From assembly GCA_965660145.1 (NCBI GenBank), contig CBFHYX010000002.1:346124-410123 (forward strand): DNA of 64,000 nucleotides. The letters run 5' to 3'. The DNA comes from JABURQ01 sp029243145. GTDB lineage: Bacteria; Planctomycetota; Planctomycetia; Planctomycetales; Planctomycetaceae. The notes under the pieces are model-generated. The model made no database searches. It was not told the origin of the DNA and was given only the letters and a program-made list of their open reading frames with translations. Both the position numbers and the translations under genes were made by a program. Below are positions 9,558 to 19,200 of this stretch, in pieces (positions within the stretch are counted from its first letter, which is position 1; the number at the start of each line of letters is the position of its first letter).

Positions 9558-12136
9558 TTTTCACCTCGTTGATTTGCATCGCAACCCGCTGGCCCCAGGA
9601 AAATGTGGCTCTGGACAAACTTGCGCAATAAGTCTCCCACGCGATACCCGTCGCTTTCACAGGCGTCGAGAATGTTTTCAATCTCGCTGCGGTCAGAAAA
9701 TCGAACCGGCGTCCCGGTCGCATAAATCGTAAATTGCGACAACAAGTTTCGACCGAGTTGTCGCGGCTGACCCGCCAGTATCTTTTTCAAGTCGTGGATA
9801 TCGGCGAACTGACGTCCATCGAGAAGCTTACCATCAGATTCGACCGCAGACGCCTTATTGTAGGCGAAGTCGTGGCCGGCACGGTCAATCCCGGTCACCA
9901 ATTCTCCTTCTTCCAACCCTCGATAGCGAACTCTCCAGCCTCCAAGTATGTCAAAGTTTTCGAGCGCCATACCGACAGGATCAAAACGTGCATGACAACC
10001 GGCACACGATTCCTGTTTGGTATGAGCCGCTAATAACTGCCGGATTGTTTTGGCGCCTCGAATATCGGGTTCGACTGCGGGAACACTGGCGGGTGGAGGG
10101 GGTGGGGGCTCGCCTAACAATCTCTCCATGATCCACGCCCCACGAACTACGGGCGAAGTGGTTGTTCCATTGGCTGTCACTTTCAGGATGGCTGCTTGTG
10201 TCAACAAGCCTCCATACGGACTCTCATCGGGGATCATCACTTTACGAATGGCCGAACCAGACAGAGGCGGCAGTCGATAATGATCGGCCAGGCGATCATT
10301 CACCAAGACAAAATCTGCCTTCACGAGCACACTTGCAGGAAGATTCTCCTGAATCATCATTGCAAAAAACGTTCGCGTTTCCCGCTCCATCGATTCGACC
10401 AGATAGCTATCGAAGCGGTATTCTGGATACAGGCGAATGTCGGGTTCGTCTCGAAACAGGTCCTTCAGGTTCAGCCAGTAATCGGTAAAGTTGGTGACGA
10501 ATTGATCAAAACCACTGCTTTGCAAGAGGCGATTGGTCTGCTGTTCCAAGACTCTTGCGTTGCGTAATTGGTGATCGCTGGCAAGCTGCATAAGTTCTGC
10601 ATCGGGCTTGGTATTCGTCAGAAAGTAGGACATGCGCGACGCGATTGCATAATGATTGTCGGCGGCCAGGGGCTCGTTGAGATAAAGTAGATGCGGAGAA
10701 CAAAGAAACGCCTGATAGCCGGTCAACATTGCCTCCGCAAACGGGATTTGCTCCTTCAACTGCAATTGAATTAATGCCAGATACTTCTGAATGGCTTCTT
10801 CGGGAACAGGCTGTCGTGCCGCTTGTTGGACGAATCTTCGGAAGAGTCGCTCGGCATCGACGGCAGGATTTCCAGAGACAATCTCCACATGCAATTTTCC
10901 TGACGAATTCGAGCGAATGGGGAGTTCATCGAACAAAACCCGATGGGAGAGAGGAGGCCATTGCTCTGGGGAGAGAGGGCCTTTCAGTTCTAACCATTGG
11001 AAGGCAACTCCCGGCTGACCACTTTTGGGGAAGGGAGGATAACGATAAGTGGGCGGCCCACCATTAACGTTACGTGCGAGCGGAACAGGCAAGCCGAGAA
11101 GGCTGTATTCGAAGGTCTCGCCGGCCCGTAGAAAGATGGTTGTTTCGTATTCCTTTTGTTTCGGCTGCACATCGATCAGACCACCGGTTGCGCGCACGTC
11201 ACCCGACACATCGGCACCAGATGGCTTTCTTGCACGGAATGTCATAGGAACCGGTTTGACAGCCGGTTTGATTTCAAACCCGGGCAACTGCAACACGGCG
11301 CGCGCCGAAAACCGAACACGATAATCACCAGTTAACCGAGCCACAAAACCTTGCGGATAACCGTAATAAGGCCAATGTGCTGAACGGAACAGTGCCAGTT
11401 CAATTTCAGGATCGTCGGGAGTTGCGGCTAGATCGTCTTTACCGATTGCTCGTGAATTGCGAGCGAAGAACATCGCTTGACGTTCTCCAAATGTTGAAGT
11501 TGTGCTGAATAACTTCCGTCCGATTGCTCGATATTCGGTAAGAGGCGGCGGTTGAATTTCACTGGCAATCGCTTGTCGTAATGCGACTTCCGAAGCCTCC
11601 AGATAAGCGATCAATTGCACGTGTGAAATGTCGAGAGTTTCGGTTGTTTTGTTGAAGTGGTGACCTTCACGATCAGCGGGCAGCATATCGCGGATATCGA
11701 GCGAAGGAAGCCTCAGAATATCGCGAAGGTTCTGTTGGTATTCATCCCGATTGAGCCTTCGCACAGGACCTCGACCGTTGACAACAATCTCTGCCAAATC
11801 GACTTTGTGAAGGACATCTTTGAGTTCTTGAACAAATTGAGCACGAAGTTCTGCGGAAAGGGGAGTCTCTTTGGGCGGCATCTCTCCCTTTTGGACCCGA
11901 TCGTAAACTCGTATCCAGCGATCTCGAGTAAACGGAGAGTCCAAATCAAACTCAAGTGTCGTCAGGTTTAAACCGCCCTCGGTCAGTGCGCCCTCATGAC
12001 AATCACGGCAATGAGATTTGATGACCGAGTTGACAGCCCCCGGTAACAAGTCCGAAGCTATGACATCTCTCTGTTGGAAACAGCTTAACACGCTGCATCC
12101 AATTATGGTCTTCAGAATAGTACGGTAGACGTTCAA
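9554..12136 (-). CDS. Secreted cytochrome-c protein, PSCyt1-DUF1587-DUF1592-DUF1588-DUF1585
   Basis: The 860-residue protein starts at a TTG that overlaps the stop of the preceding DUF1501 gene (TTGA, 12133-12136); no upstream in-frame start or nearby ATG is available, so coupled initiation at TTG is likely. The PSCyt1 heme site CRDCH lies at C43-H47. DUF1587 follows (VRRLNRDEYQQNLRDIL). An insert of about 180 residues, rich in beta-type sequence, precedes DUF1592 (ASRMSYFLTNTKPD). DUF1588 contains CAGCHARFDPVGMALENFD, and DUF1585 ends the protein. The insert may be a ligand-binding module; that is inference. It sits between DUF1501 and DUF1552 genes, each joined by a 4-nt overlap. Confidence 0.92.
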   Translation of the reverse strand: MNVYRTILKTIIGCSVLSCFQQRDVIASDLLPGAVNSVIKSHCRDCHEGALTEGGLNLTTLEFDLDSPFTRDRWIRVYDRVQKGEMPPKETPLSAELRAQFVQELKDVLHKVDLAEIVVNGRGPVRRLNRDEYQQNLRDILRLPSLDIRDMLPADREGHHFNKTTETLDISHVQLIAYLEASEVALRQAIASEIQPPPLTEYRAIGRKLFSTTSTFGERQAMFFARNSRAIGKDDLAATPDDPEIELALFRSAHWPYYGYPQGFVARLTGDYRVRFSARAVLQLPGFEIKPAVKPVPMTFRARKPSGADVSGDVRATGGLIDVQPKQKEYETTIFLRAGETFEYSLLGLPVPLARNVNGGPPTYRYPPFPKSGQPGVAFQWLELKGPLSPEQWPPLSHRVLFDELPIRSNSSGKLHVEIVSGNPAVDAERLFRRFVQQAARQPVPEEAIQKYLALIQLQLKEQIPFAEAMLTGYQAFLCSPHLLYLNEPLAADNHYAIASRMSYFLTNTKPDAELMQLASDHQLRNARVLEQQTNRLLQSSGFDQFVTNFTDYWLNLKDLFRDEPDIRLYPEYRFDSYLVESMERETRTFFAMMIQENLPASVLVKADFVLVNDRLADHYRLPPLSGSAIRKVMIPDESPYGGLLTQAAILKVTANGTTTSPVVRGAWIMERLLGEPPPPPPASVPAVEPDIRGAKTIRQLLAAHTKQESCAGCHARFDPVGMALENFDILGGWRVRYRGLEEGELVTGIDRAGHDFAYNKASAVESDGKLLDGRQFADIHDLKKILAGQPRQLGRNLLSQFTIYATGTPVRFSDRSEIENILDACESDGYRVGDLLRKFVQSHIFLGPAGCDANQRGEK

Positions 12137-13563
12137 GAGAGAATGTCTTTGATCATGGAGCCGTGGACATCGGTCAAACGGCGGTCGAGACCATTATGGT
12201 ACCATGTCAGTCGCTCGTGATCGAATCCTAAAAGATGCATAACCGTGGCATAGAAGTCCCAAACGGTGGTCGGGTTCACTTCTGCACGTCGCCCGAATTC
12301 ATCCGTCGCACCGTAACTGACTCCCCCTTTGACGCCGGCTCCCATCATCCAGCAAGTGAAGCCATCCGGGTTATGGTCACGTCCAGCCGTCCCCGCCTGA
12401 TGCGTGGGCATCCGTCCGAATTCGGTTGTCCATAAAACCAACGTATCTTCGAGAAGCCCCGATTGCTTCAGGTCTGTCAGCAACGCGGCAGTCGGTTGAT
12501 CGAAGATCGGGCAATGACGTTCGTAGTCGGATTTCAATGTTTTATGAGCATCCCAATTGAGCAGCCCGTCGACTCCCGAAGCGCGCGACGCACAATACAA
12601 ATTCACATAGCGGACATCCCGTTCGAGTAGCCGTCGCGTCAACAAACAGTTTTTGGCGTAAGCCGCCTTCAGTTTATTTTCATCATTCGTCCCATAGGCT
12701 TGGTGAGCCTGTTCCGATTCCTGCGAGAGATCAGAAACTTGAGGGGCCGATACCTGCATACGCCCCGAGAGTTCGTACGCGGCAATGCGCGCTTGCAAGT
12801 CGGACTCCTTGGCATTGGCAGTGGCAAATTGTTGATTCAGTTTTCGTAGCAACTCTCGTGTGGCGGCTTCTTCGTCGGGCTTGATCGATGGAGGAGGCGA
12901 GATGTTTCGGATGGGTCGGTGATCGCTCATCATGATGGCTTGATGCCGGGCCGGGAGAAAGCCGTTCGTCCAGTTCGCTTTCCCATTGGGTGGCTCGCCA
13001 CGAATATCTGAAATAGCGACATAAGTCGGCAAATTTTCATTGGCTGTACCTAACGCATAGCTGGCCCACGCACCGGCAGCCGGGAAGCCTTCGGTTGGAT
13101 GACCGGTATTCATGAACACACAGCCCGGCCCGTGCGTGTTCGATTCACTGTGCATCGAATGAATGAACGCGATGTCGTCAGCATGCTTCGACATATGAGG
13201 CAGCATGCTGGAAAACATCTTGCCGCTCTCGCCTGCGGGAGAGAACTTCCACGGACTTTGCATCAGGTTGCCGTTCTTGCCCTGAAACGAAACAAAGTTC
13301 TCCTCACCCGGTAATGGCTTGCCGTGGTACTTTTCGAGTGACGGCTTGTGCTCCCATAAATCAATATGCGAGGCCGCCCCAGGGCAGAAGATCTGTAACA
13401 CTCGTTTCGCTTTGGGAGCGTGATGCGTCATTCCGCGTCCCGACTGCCACTTTGATTGCTCCGCGAGGAGCCCTCGGGAGATCAAATCAACCAACCCCAC
13501 TCCGGCCAAGCCGGTAGTGATATTGTTGAGGAACCCGCGTCGGGTCATGTCGTGGATATTCAT
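12133..13563 (-). CDS. DUF1501 protein, Tat-exported
   Basis: This 476-residue protein carries a twin-arginine signal (TRRGFLNNITTGLAG) and the DUF1501 signatures FCPGAASHIDLWEHKP, HSMHSESNTHGPG and TEFGRMPTHQ followed by GRDHNPDGF. To my knowledge DUF1501 is placed near the alkaline phosphatase/sulfatase fold, so the EFGR and GRDH motifs are plausible metal ligands. GAGG 7 nt before the ATG supports the start. Its stop overlaps the TTG start of the next gene, a DUF1592-type cytochrome. That is an unusual partner, since DUF1501 is normally met beside DUF1549/DUF1553 proteins; such a gene (16295-19681) does lie two genes upstream. Function is unknown. Confidence 0.93.
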   Translation of the reverse strand: MNIHDMTRRGFLNNITTGLAGVGLVDLISRGLLAEQSKWQSGRGMTHHAPKAKRVLQIFCPGAASHIDLWEHKPSLEKYHGKPLPGEENFVSFQGKNGNLMQSPWKFSPAGESGKMFSSMLPHMSKHADDIAFIHSMHSESNTHGPGCVFMNTGHPTEGFPAAGAWASYALGTANENLPTYVAISDIRGEPPNGKANWTNGFLPARHQAIMMSDHRPIRNISPPPSIKPDEEAATRELLRKLNQQFATANAKESDLQARIAAYELSGRMQVSAPQVSDLSQESEQAHQAYGTNDENKLKAAYAKNCLLTRRLLERDVRYVNLYCASRASGVDGLLNWDAHKTLKSDYERHCPIFDQPTAALLTDLKQSGLLEDTLVLWTTEFGRMPTHQAGTAGRDHNPDGFTCWMMGAGVKGGVSYGATDEFGRRAEVNPTTVWDFYATVMHLLGFDHERLTWYHNGLDRRLTDVHGSMIKDILS

Positions 13564-13599
13564 GAGTAAACCTCATTCAGATGTTGTATCAGGTTTTAT

Positions 13600-16245
13600 C
13601 TAGTCAAGTTGTTGTTGAAGTTTGAAATAAATCTGGTCTTTTGTGGTCAGATAATTTTGTTCGGCGCGATAGGCGGCTGCGCGCTCTTCCTTCAGTTTGC
13701 GAAACTTTTCTTCCTGTTCGACTTCGTCACGGCGCTCCTGCCGAATCTGCTTGATTTCTTCATCACTGACAAATATCTGAGGGTACGTTTTTTCAAGAAT
13801 TCGCTGAGCAACAGATTGTTTCTGAACAAGTTCCTGGTAGCCGGGCTGATCGAGATACTGTTGTCGAATGCGCTCAAGTTCTTTCGGCTTGCGACTTTTG
13901 GGTAACTCCTCGAGAAAAGGTTCTTGTTCAATCAAAAAATTATCGAGGGCACGCTTGGCCCGATGAGTCGTGAATAAAAGTTCTTTGTATTGAGGATCGT
14001 TCTCATGGAGGTCTTTGCGTATCTCTTGAATTTTCTTCGTGAACTCTTTGTGAGATCGAAAGGCGTCTGGATACTCCTGCTTCTGCCTGGCATCGAGTTC
14101 TTCTACGTGCTGGAAGAGTTGCCGATACTGTGCGTCAGACTGATAAAGGCGGTCGCGGGCATTCACTTTCTCGATCTTGAGCCGTTCTTCAAGTGCGATC
14201 TGCACGGGATGTTGACCATCCACAGACAACACATGCTTTAGGCCGGCTTCATAATGTGCATGCTGCTCGGCGTTCAGGATCTCCAAGTTATCAAACGCCG
14301 CATTAGAGTCATCCACCTGAAACGCTAGATAAGTCCTTTCCTGATCCAAAATCGGGTGCTTGGCGTAGACGACATGATCGGCGTCGATGTGGGCGACCAG
14401 CTCATCTCCCAAAAATTCAACCGTTAATGTGTACCAGCGATCGGGATCGAAGTCGAAGGCGCACTCACCATGACGGCGAGAGAAGTACGGCCCCGATTTG
14501 TCTTGCGCAGTCTGAATGAAAAAGTGATCCCGGTGGAGATGAACCACGGCATTGTAATGGCCATTAGATCCTGTGACCAAACGCAGATTTTTTGACTCTT
14601 GAAACTGAAAATCAAATCGAATCACCGCATTGCGAAACTGAGCGTCCTTCAGAAACATGCGAGTGTCCTCACTACCCGTCTTAACTCGCCGTAAGACTCC
14701 TTTTTCAATCGCCCAGTCTTTCGTAAAATGCCAACGGTCACTCTCTTGCCCTGCGGAGAAATGATCAGAGAAAAAAAGGTTCTGAGGCCGCGTTAACATC
14801 GGAGCAGAAGGCATACGTGCATTGATCGACGTTCGCCACGTTTGCAATTTTGATTTCAATCCACTCACCACCTTCGGCTTTGCGGCTGACAGATCTTCCT
14901 GCTCGGAAGAGTCCTCAGAGAGCGCATAGAGTTCAGTCTCTCCCGTGTCGAAAAACTCAATGAGTTTCCAGTCTTTGTCACGAATGGCTCCTGCCGAACG
15001 ACCACCCAGAAAATGCGGTTGATCAAGGGGATAATGCCAATACAAAGGATCGCGTTCCAAAGAGAGCTTAGGAGTTTTCCATAAAGGCAAGATTGAGACG
15101 CCGTCCAACTTCTGATGGGAATCACCGTTGACTCCGAGCACATCAAGAATTGTCGGATAGAAATCAACATTCATGGTAAGACCATCGCAAATCGTTTTTT
15201 CTGGTATTTGCCCAGGCCACCTGACAATCAACGGAACACGAAGTCCCCCTTCATAGAGTTCACTTTTCCCTCCACGCAAAGGAGAGTTTGAGGTCACATT
15301 CGTTTCTCCACCATTGTCGCTGGTGAAGATAACAATGGTGTTCTCTGCCAACCCAAGATCATCGAGTGTTTTGAGAATCATTCCCACACCGTGATCGATA
15401 CTCTCTAACATTGCGGCGAGATGGGGGTTGTGGTCTCCCGCCCAGTGATTGAGTGTGTCCCCCTCATATCCTTGGTCCTCACACAAATAGCAACGCTCCT
15501 TGGTACTCTTGCCGGGCTGATGTTTCTGGCGATACTTCTCGACCAGATCCGGTTTGCCATTCAGAATCGAATGCGGAGCATAATGACTGAGGTAAAGAAA
15601 AAATGGTTGTTCCTGATTCCGTCTCATAAAGTCGACGGCTTCCAGGTTCATACGGTCCACTATAAACTCACTTTCACCCAATAAATTTTCAGGTAGATCG
15701 AGCCAGCGGATCTGTTGATCCCGGAATTCGTACGGCCAGAAATTGGCACCGTTGCCCACTCCTTTGACTTCTCGGGCAATGTCCCAGTCGAAGCCATGGT
15801 CGTGTGGTTTCACTTCATATTCTGCACCATGATGTTCGTAACCGGTCAAATGCCATTTGCCGACCATTCCCGTGGCATAACCCTGTTGTTGCAACATTTC
15901 GGGCAGAGTCAATTGATCAACCGGTAGCGCATTGGATGAGTTGGGGCGAAGGTAATCCAGAATGCCAATGCGGGCAGGGTATTGCCCCGTCAATAATGCC
16001 GCTCGATAAGGCGAACAAACAGGAGCAGACGCATAAGCCTGCGTAAATCGTACACCCTCGTTGGCAAGTTGATCGAGATGTGGCGTCTCATTGAAATGAT
16101 TGCCATAGCTGCCAAGTTCCGACCAACCCAAGTCATCCGCCAGTATGAAAACAATATTTGGCTTTTCGGCGGCATGAACTTGAAACGTGCTCAGGATCAC
16201 CAGAGTCACAACAAACAACAAACTGGGATGAAGTCGATTTAGCAT
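13600..16245 (-). CDS. Multidomain sulfatase with beta-sandwich domain and helical-repeat tail
   Basis: The start at 16245 gives a signal peptide (MLNRLHPSLLFVVTLVILST to VHAAEKPN); 20 further in-frame codons upstream overlap the previous gene and are discounted. The 881-residue product has a sulfatase domain of about 450 residues with D37-D38 (ADDLGWSELG) and a formylglycine motif CSPYR from C77. About residues 490-660 resemble a DUF1080/concanavalin-like sandwich (WYTLTVEFLGDELVAHIDAD). About 220 charged helical residues follow, with three degenerate repeats whose conserved Tyr fall at 707, 753 and 803. Typical sulfatases stop near 500 residues, so this one is greatly extended. It lies 36 nt upstream of the DUF1501 gene. 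Confidence 0.92.
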   Translation of the reverse strand: MLNRLHPSLLFVVTLVILSTFQVHAAEKPNIVFILADDLGWSELGSYGNHFNETPHLDQLANEGVRFTQAYASAPVCSPYRAALLTGQYPARIGILDYLRPNSSNALPVDQLTLPEMLQQQGYATGMVGKWHLTGYEHHGAEYEVKPHDHGFDWDIAREVKGVGNGANFWPYEFRDQQIRWLDLPENLLGESEFIVDRMNLEAVDFMRRNQEQPFFLYLSHYAPHSILNGKPDLVEKYRQKHQPGKSTKERCYLCEDQGYEGDTLNHWAGDHNPHLAAMLESIDHGVGMILKTLDDLGLAENTIVIFTSDNGGETNVTSNSPLRGGKSELYEGGLRVPLIVRWPGQIPEKTICDGLTMNVDFYPTILDVLGVNGDSHQKLDGVSILPLWKTPKLSLERDPLYWHYPLDQPHFLGGRSAGAIRDKDWKLIEFFDTGETELYALSEDSSEQEDLSAAKPKVVSGLKSKLQTWRTSINARMPSAPMLTRPQNLFFSDHFSAGQESDRWHFTKDWAIEKGVLRRVKTGSEDTRMFLKDAQFRNAVIRFDFQFQESKNLRLVTGSNGHYNAVVHLHRDHFFIQTAQDKSGPYFSRRHGECAFDFDPDRWYTLTVEFLGDELVAHIDADHVVYAKHPILDQERTYLAFQVDDSNAAFDNLEILNAEQHAHYEAGLKHVLSVDGQHPVQIALEERLKIEKVNARDRLYQSDAQYRQLFQHVEELDARQKQEYPDAFRSHKEFTKKIQEIRKDLHENDPQYKELLFTTHRAKRALDNFLIEQEPFLEELPKSRKPKELERIRQQYLDQPGYQELVQKQSVAQRILEKTYPQIFVSDEEIKQIRQERRDEVEQEEKFRKLKEERAAAYRAEQNYLTTKDQIYFKLQQQLD

Positions 16246-16294
16246 GGGTGATTCCAGTGGGGTGAGTATTCTTGGAGCGTGACTTCTGTTGCGC

Positions 16295-19200
16295 TCACTG
16301 CACATAAATCAATTCGCTGGTATTGAGTAGCACCCGACACAATGCGATCAGTGAATGCTCTTCAATCAACGACAGACAGTCGCCGACTTCTGTTGTTGTC
16401 GGTTGGCGGCCGTAGCAAAGCGCGAATGCACGCTCGATTTGTTGCTCAGGTTTGTCCCCTCCCTCAGAACGGAGTCGTTCGGCCAACGCTTCTGCCATAT
16501 CGAGTGTAAACTGATGATTGAGCATCGTGAGTGCCTGCAACGGAGTCGTCGTTTCGGCTCGCTCGGGAGTCGAGTACGCACAATCGGGTTGATCGAATTC
16601 GGTCATCAAATCGACCACCGACGCACGGGCATTTTGATGATAGACGGCTCGACGGTATGTCTCGGAACCATGTTGATCGAGCGGTACATAAGTCGCCACA
16701 TTGTCTTGTTGGTAATCATACAAACGGAATCCCGGCCCGCCCATTTTTTCGTTCAACTGTCCTGAAACTGACAGAATTGTGTCACGAATTTCTTCCGCAG
16801 AAAGACGTCGCGGCGGGAAACGCCATAAGTAACGGCTGTCACCGTCAATGCGAGCAGCCTCTTCGTTAAACAGACTCGACTGCCGGTAAGATTGCGAGAG
16901 GACGATCATTTTGTGGAGTGGCTTGAGACGCCAGTTGTGTTCATGCAGTTGCTTGGCCAACCAGTCGAGAAGTAACGGATGCGTCGGCTTCACCCCCATA
17001 TATCCGAAATCATTCGGCGTGGCCACAATGCCCGTTCCAAAATGATTTTGCCAGACTCGATTGACGAGCACGCGTGCTGTGAGAGGATTCTTCGGACTGG
17101 TGATCCACTCGGCCAACTCACGACGCCTTTCTGATTCGGAATCACTCTGAGCGAGACGGTAAGTAGGGGCGGCTTGATCGAGCGTTGATAAACTCGCAGC
17201 AACGACCACCGCACCCTTTTTCTGTGGGCTGCCTCCTAGAAAAGTATAAAACGGCCCCGGTGCGGCTTGTCGCGATCCTAGCCAGGCTGTTTGTAAAGGT
17301 GGCGAGGCGCTTAATTCTCGTGATACTTGTGCCAGTTCTTGATCAATCTTTTTTAACTCGGACTCTTCCTCGGGTGTTGGCTTGGTGGCACGATCAATGC
17401 GATGCTTGCGGTGAGCTTCACTGACTGGCTTACGGTCGCGGCCATGAGCCACTTCATCCCACGACTTCCCGTCCAACGAAACCTCGATGCGATAGTCGGC
17501 CACAAACATAAACTTTCGTTGTGATGGTGTCGCTTCGCCACGAGCGCTGGAAAACGTCACTCGATTAATGTTTGTCGGATTAGAGAGTTCAATCGTCAGG
17601 TCATTCCCTGCCGCCAAAAAACGTTCACCACTCTTGCCGTCAATGGCAAGGTGAGGACCATACGCGCTGGGAAAATCTTTAATCTCGCGAGCTTTTCCAG
17701 ATGCCTTGCCACCGTTGTCGGCGAGTGCGACGTTTTGAGGGTCCGAGTCTGCGGACCAGACTTCAAACTCGTCGATGCGAAACCCGGATGATGATGCCGG
17801 ATTGCCATCTTGTGCTTCACAGACCAGTCGCACAAACTTCGCCTGTACGGGATCGAATTTCTCGGTCGTACCGAGACGATCAACCGGAGGGCGTGTCCAG
17901 CGTTTTTCGAGGGATAATGCTCCCCCGTTGAGCCCTCTCCGTGCCAGATGATTCTGATCGACAGGCTTACGGTCACCACCATTTGCGACTTCATTCCACG
18001 ATTCTCCATCCGCTGAGACCTCAATGCGGTATTCCAGCGACAGTCGGTCACGAAACTTACCCTCTCGGTCGCGCCCCCAAACGACACGATTGATTTCCAT
18101 TTGTCGAGGGAATTCAATTTGCGCCCAACCAGACGTGTCCTTACTAATCCAACTATGGCCGTTGCCAGATTTCCCATCGTTCAGATGTTCGATCTGATGA
18201 ATGGGATAACCGGACAGCAAAGACGAAGCCGTGGCCTTACCACCAGAAGACGCAAGTGCCAGATTCGCTGGATCGCCTGGCCCGTAAATTTCCAGTTCGT
18301 CAATACATGGCTGACTCTGGTTCGTTAAAGAGATCGAGAATCGCACATACTTTGCGGAGATGGTCGGGAATGTCTCTTCATTTTGACGAGCATCGACGGC
18401 GGGTCTCGACCACTCTTTGTTTGACTCCCACAAACGCTGTGCGATTTCTGCTTTCAATTCGCGTTGCTGCTGAGTCAACTCAGCTTTACGTGCGTTCAAA
18501 GGTTTCAACTTTTCGACTTGATGTCGTTGTTCTTCGGGAGTCGCCCAAACTCGGGATCCATGCCGGACTCCGGCGAATGTTGCGTACCAACTATAATAAT
18601 CTGTCTGCAAAATTGGATCGAATTTGTGGTCATGGCAGCGCGCACATCCCAGCGTCAACCCGAGGAATGATTCACCCGATGTTCGAATCATTTCATCAAT
18701 CGTGTTGGCACGAATCTGAGCCGCTGCAACGGGGTCCTGATTTCCGACGTTGTCGTACGGACCGGCAACAAGAAACGCCGCACCGATTTCCTGATCCGGT
18801 TTCCCCTTGCCAAACAGATCACCTGCCAAATGCTCCCGAATGAATCGATCCATTGGCTTGTCTTGATTGAACGACTCAATCACGTAGTCGCGAAACGGCC
18901 AGAGATCATTGATGATCACGTTCCGTTCAAACCCGTTGCTCTCACCAAACCGGACGACATCCAGCCAGTGTCGGCCCCAGCGTTCGCCGTAACGAGGAGA
19001 GGCCAAGAGTCGATCCACTAATTTTTCATACGCTTGAGGGTCGGGATCCTTCTCAAAGGTCTCAATCTCAAGTGGCGTAGGTGGAAGCCCGGTCAGATCG
19101 TATGTAATACGGCGAATCAAAGTTCGTCGATCCGCAGATTGATTGAGAGTAAGCCCCTGTTCGGTTAACCGTGAGAAAACGAACGCATCAATCGGATTCG

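Noticed and set aside
17596..18177. 193-codon minus-strand open frame
   Set aside because: It is a second frame inside the discoidin-like region of the giant cytochrome and carries no domain.
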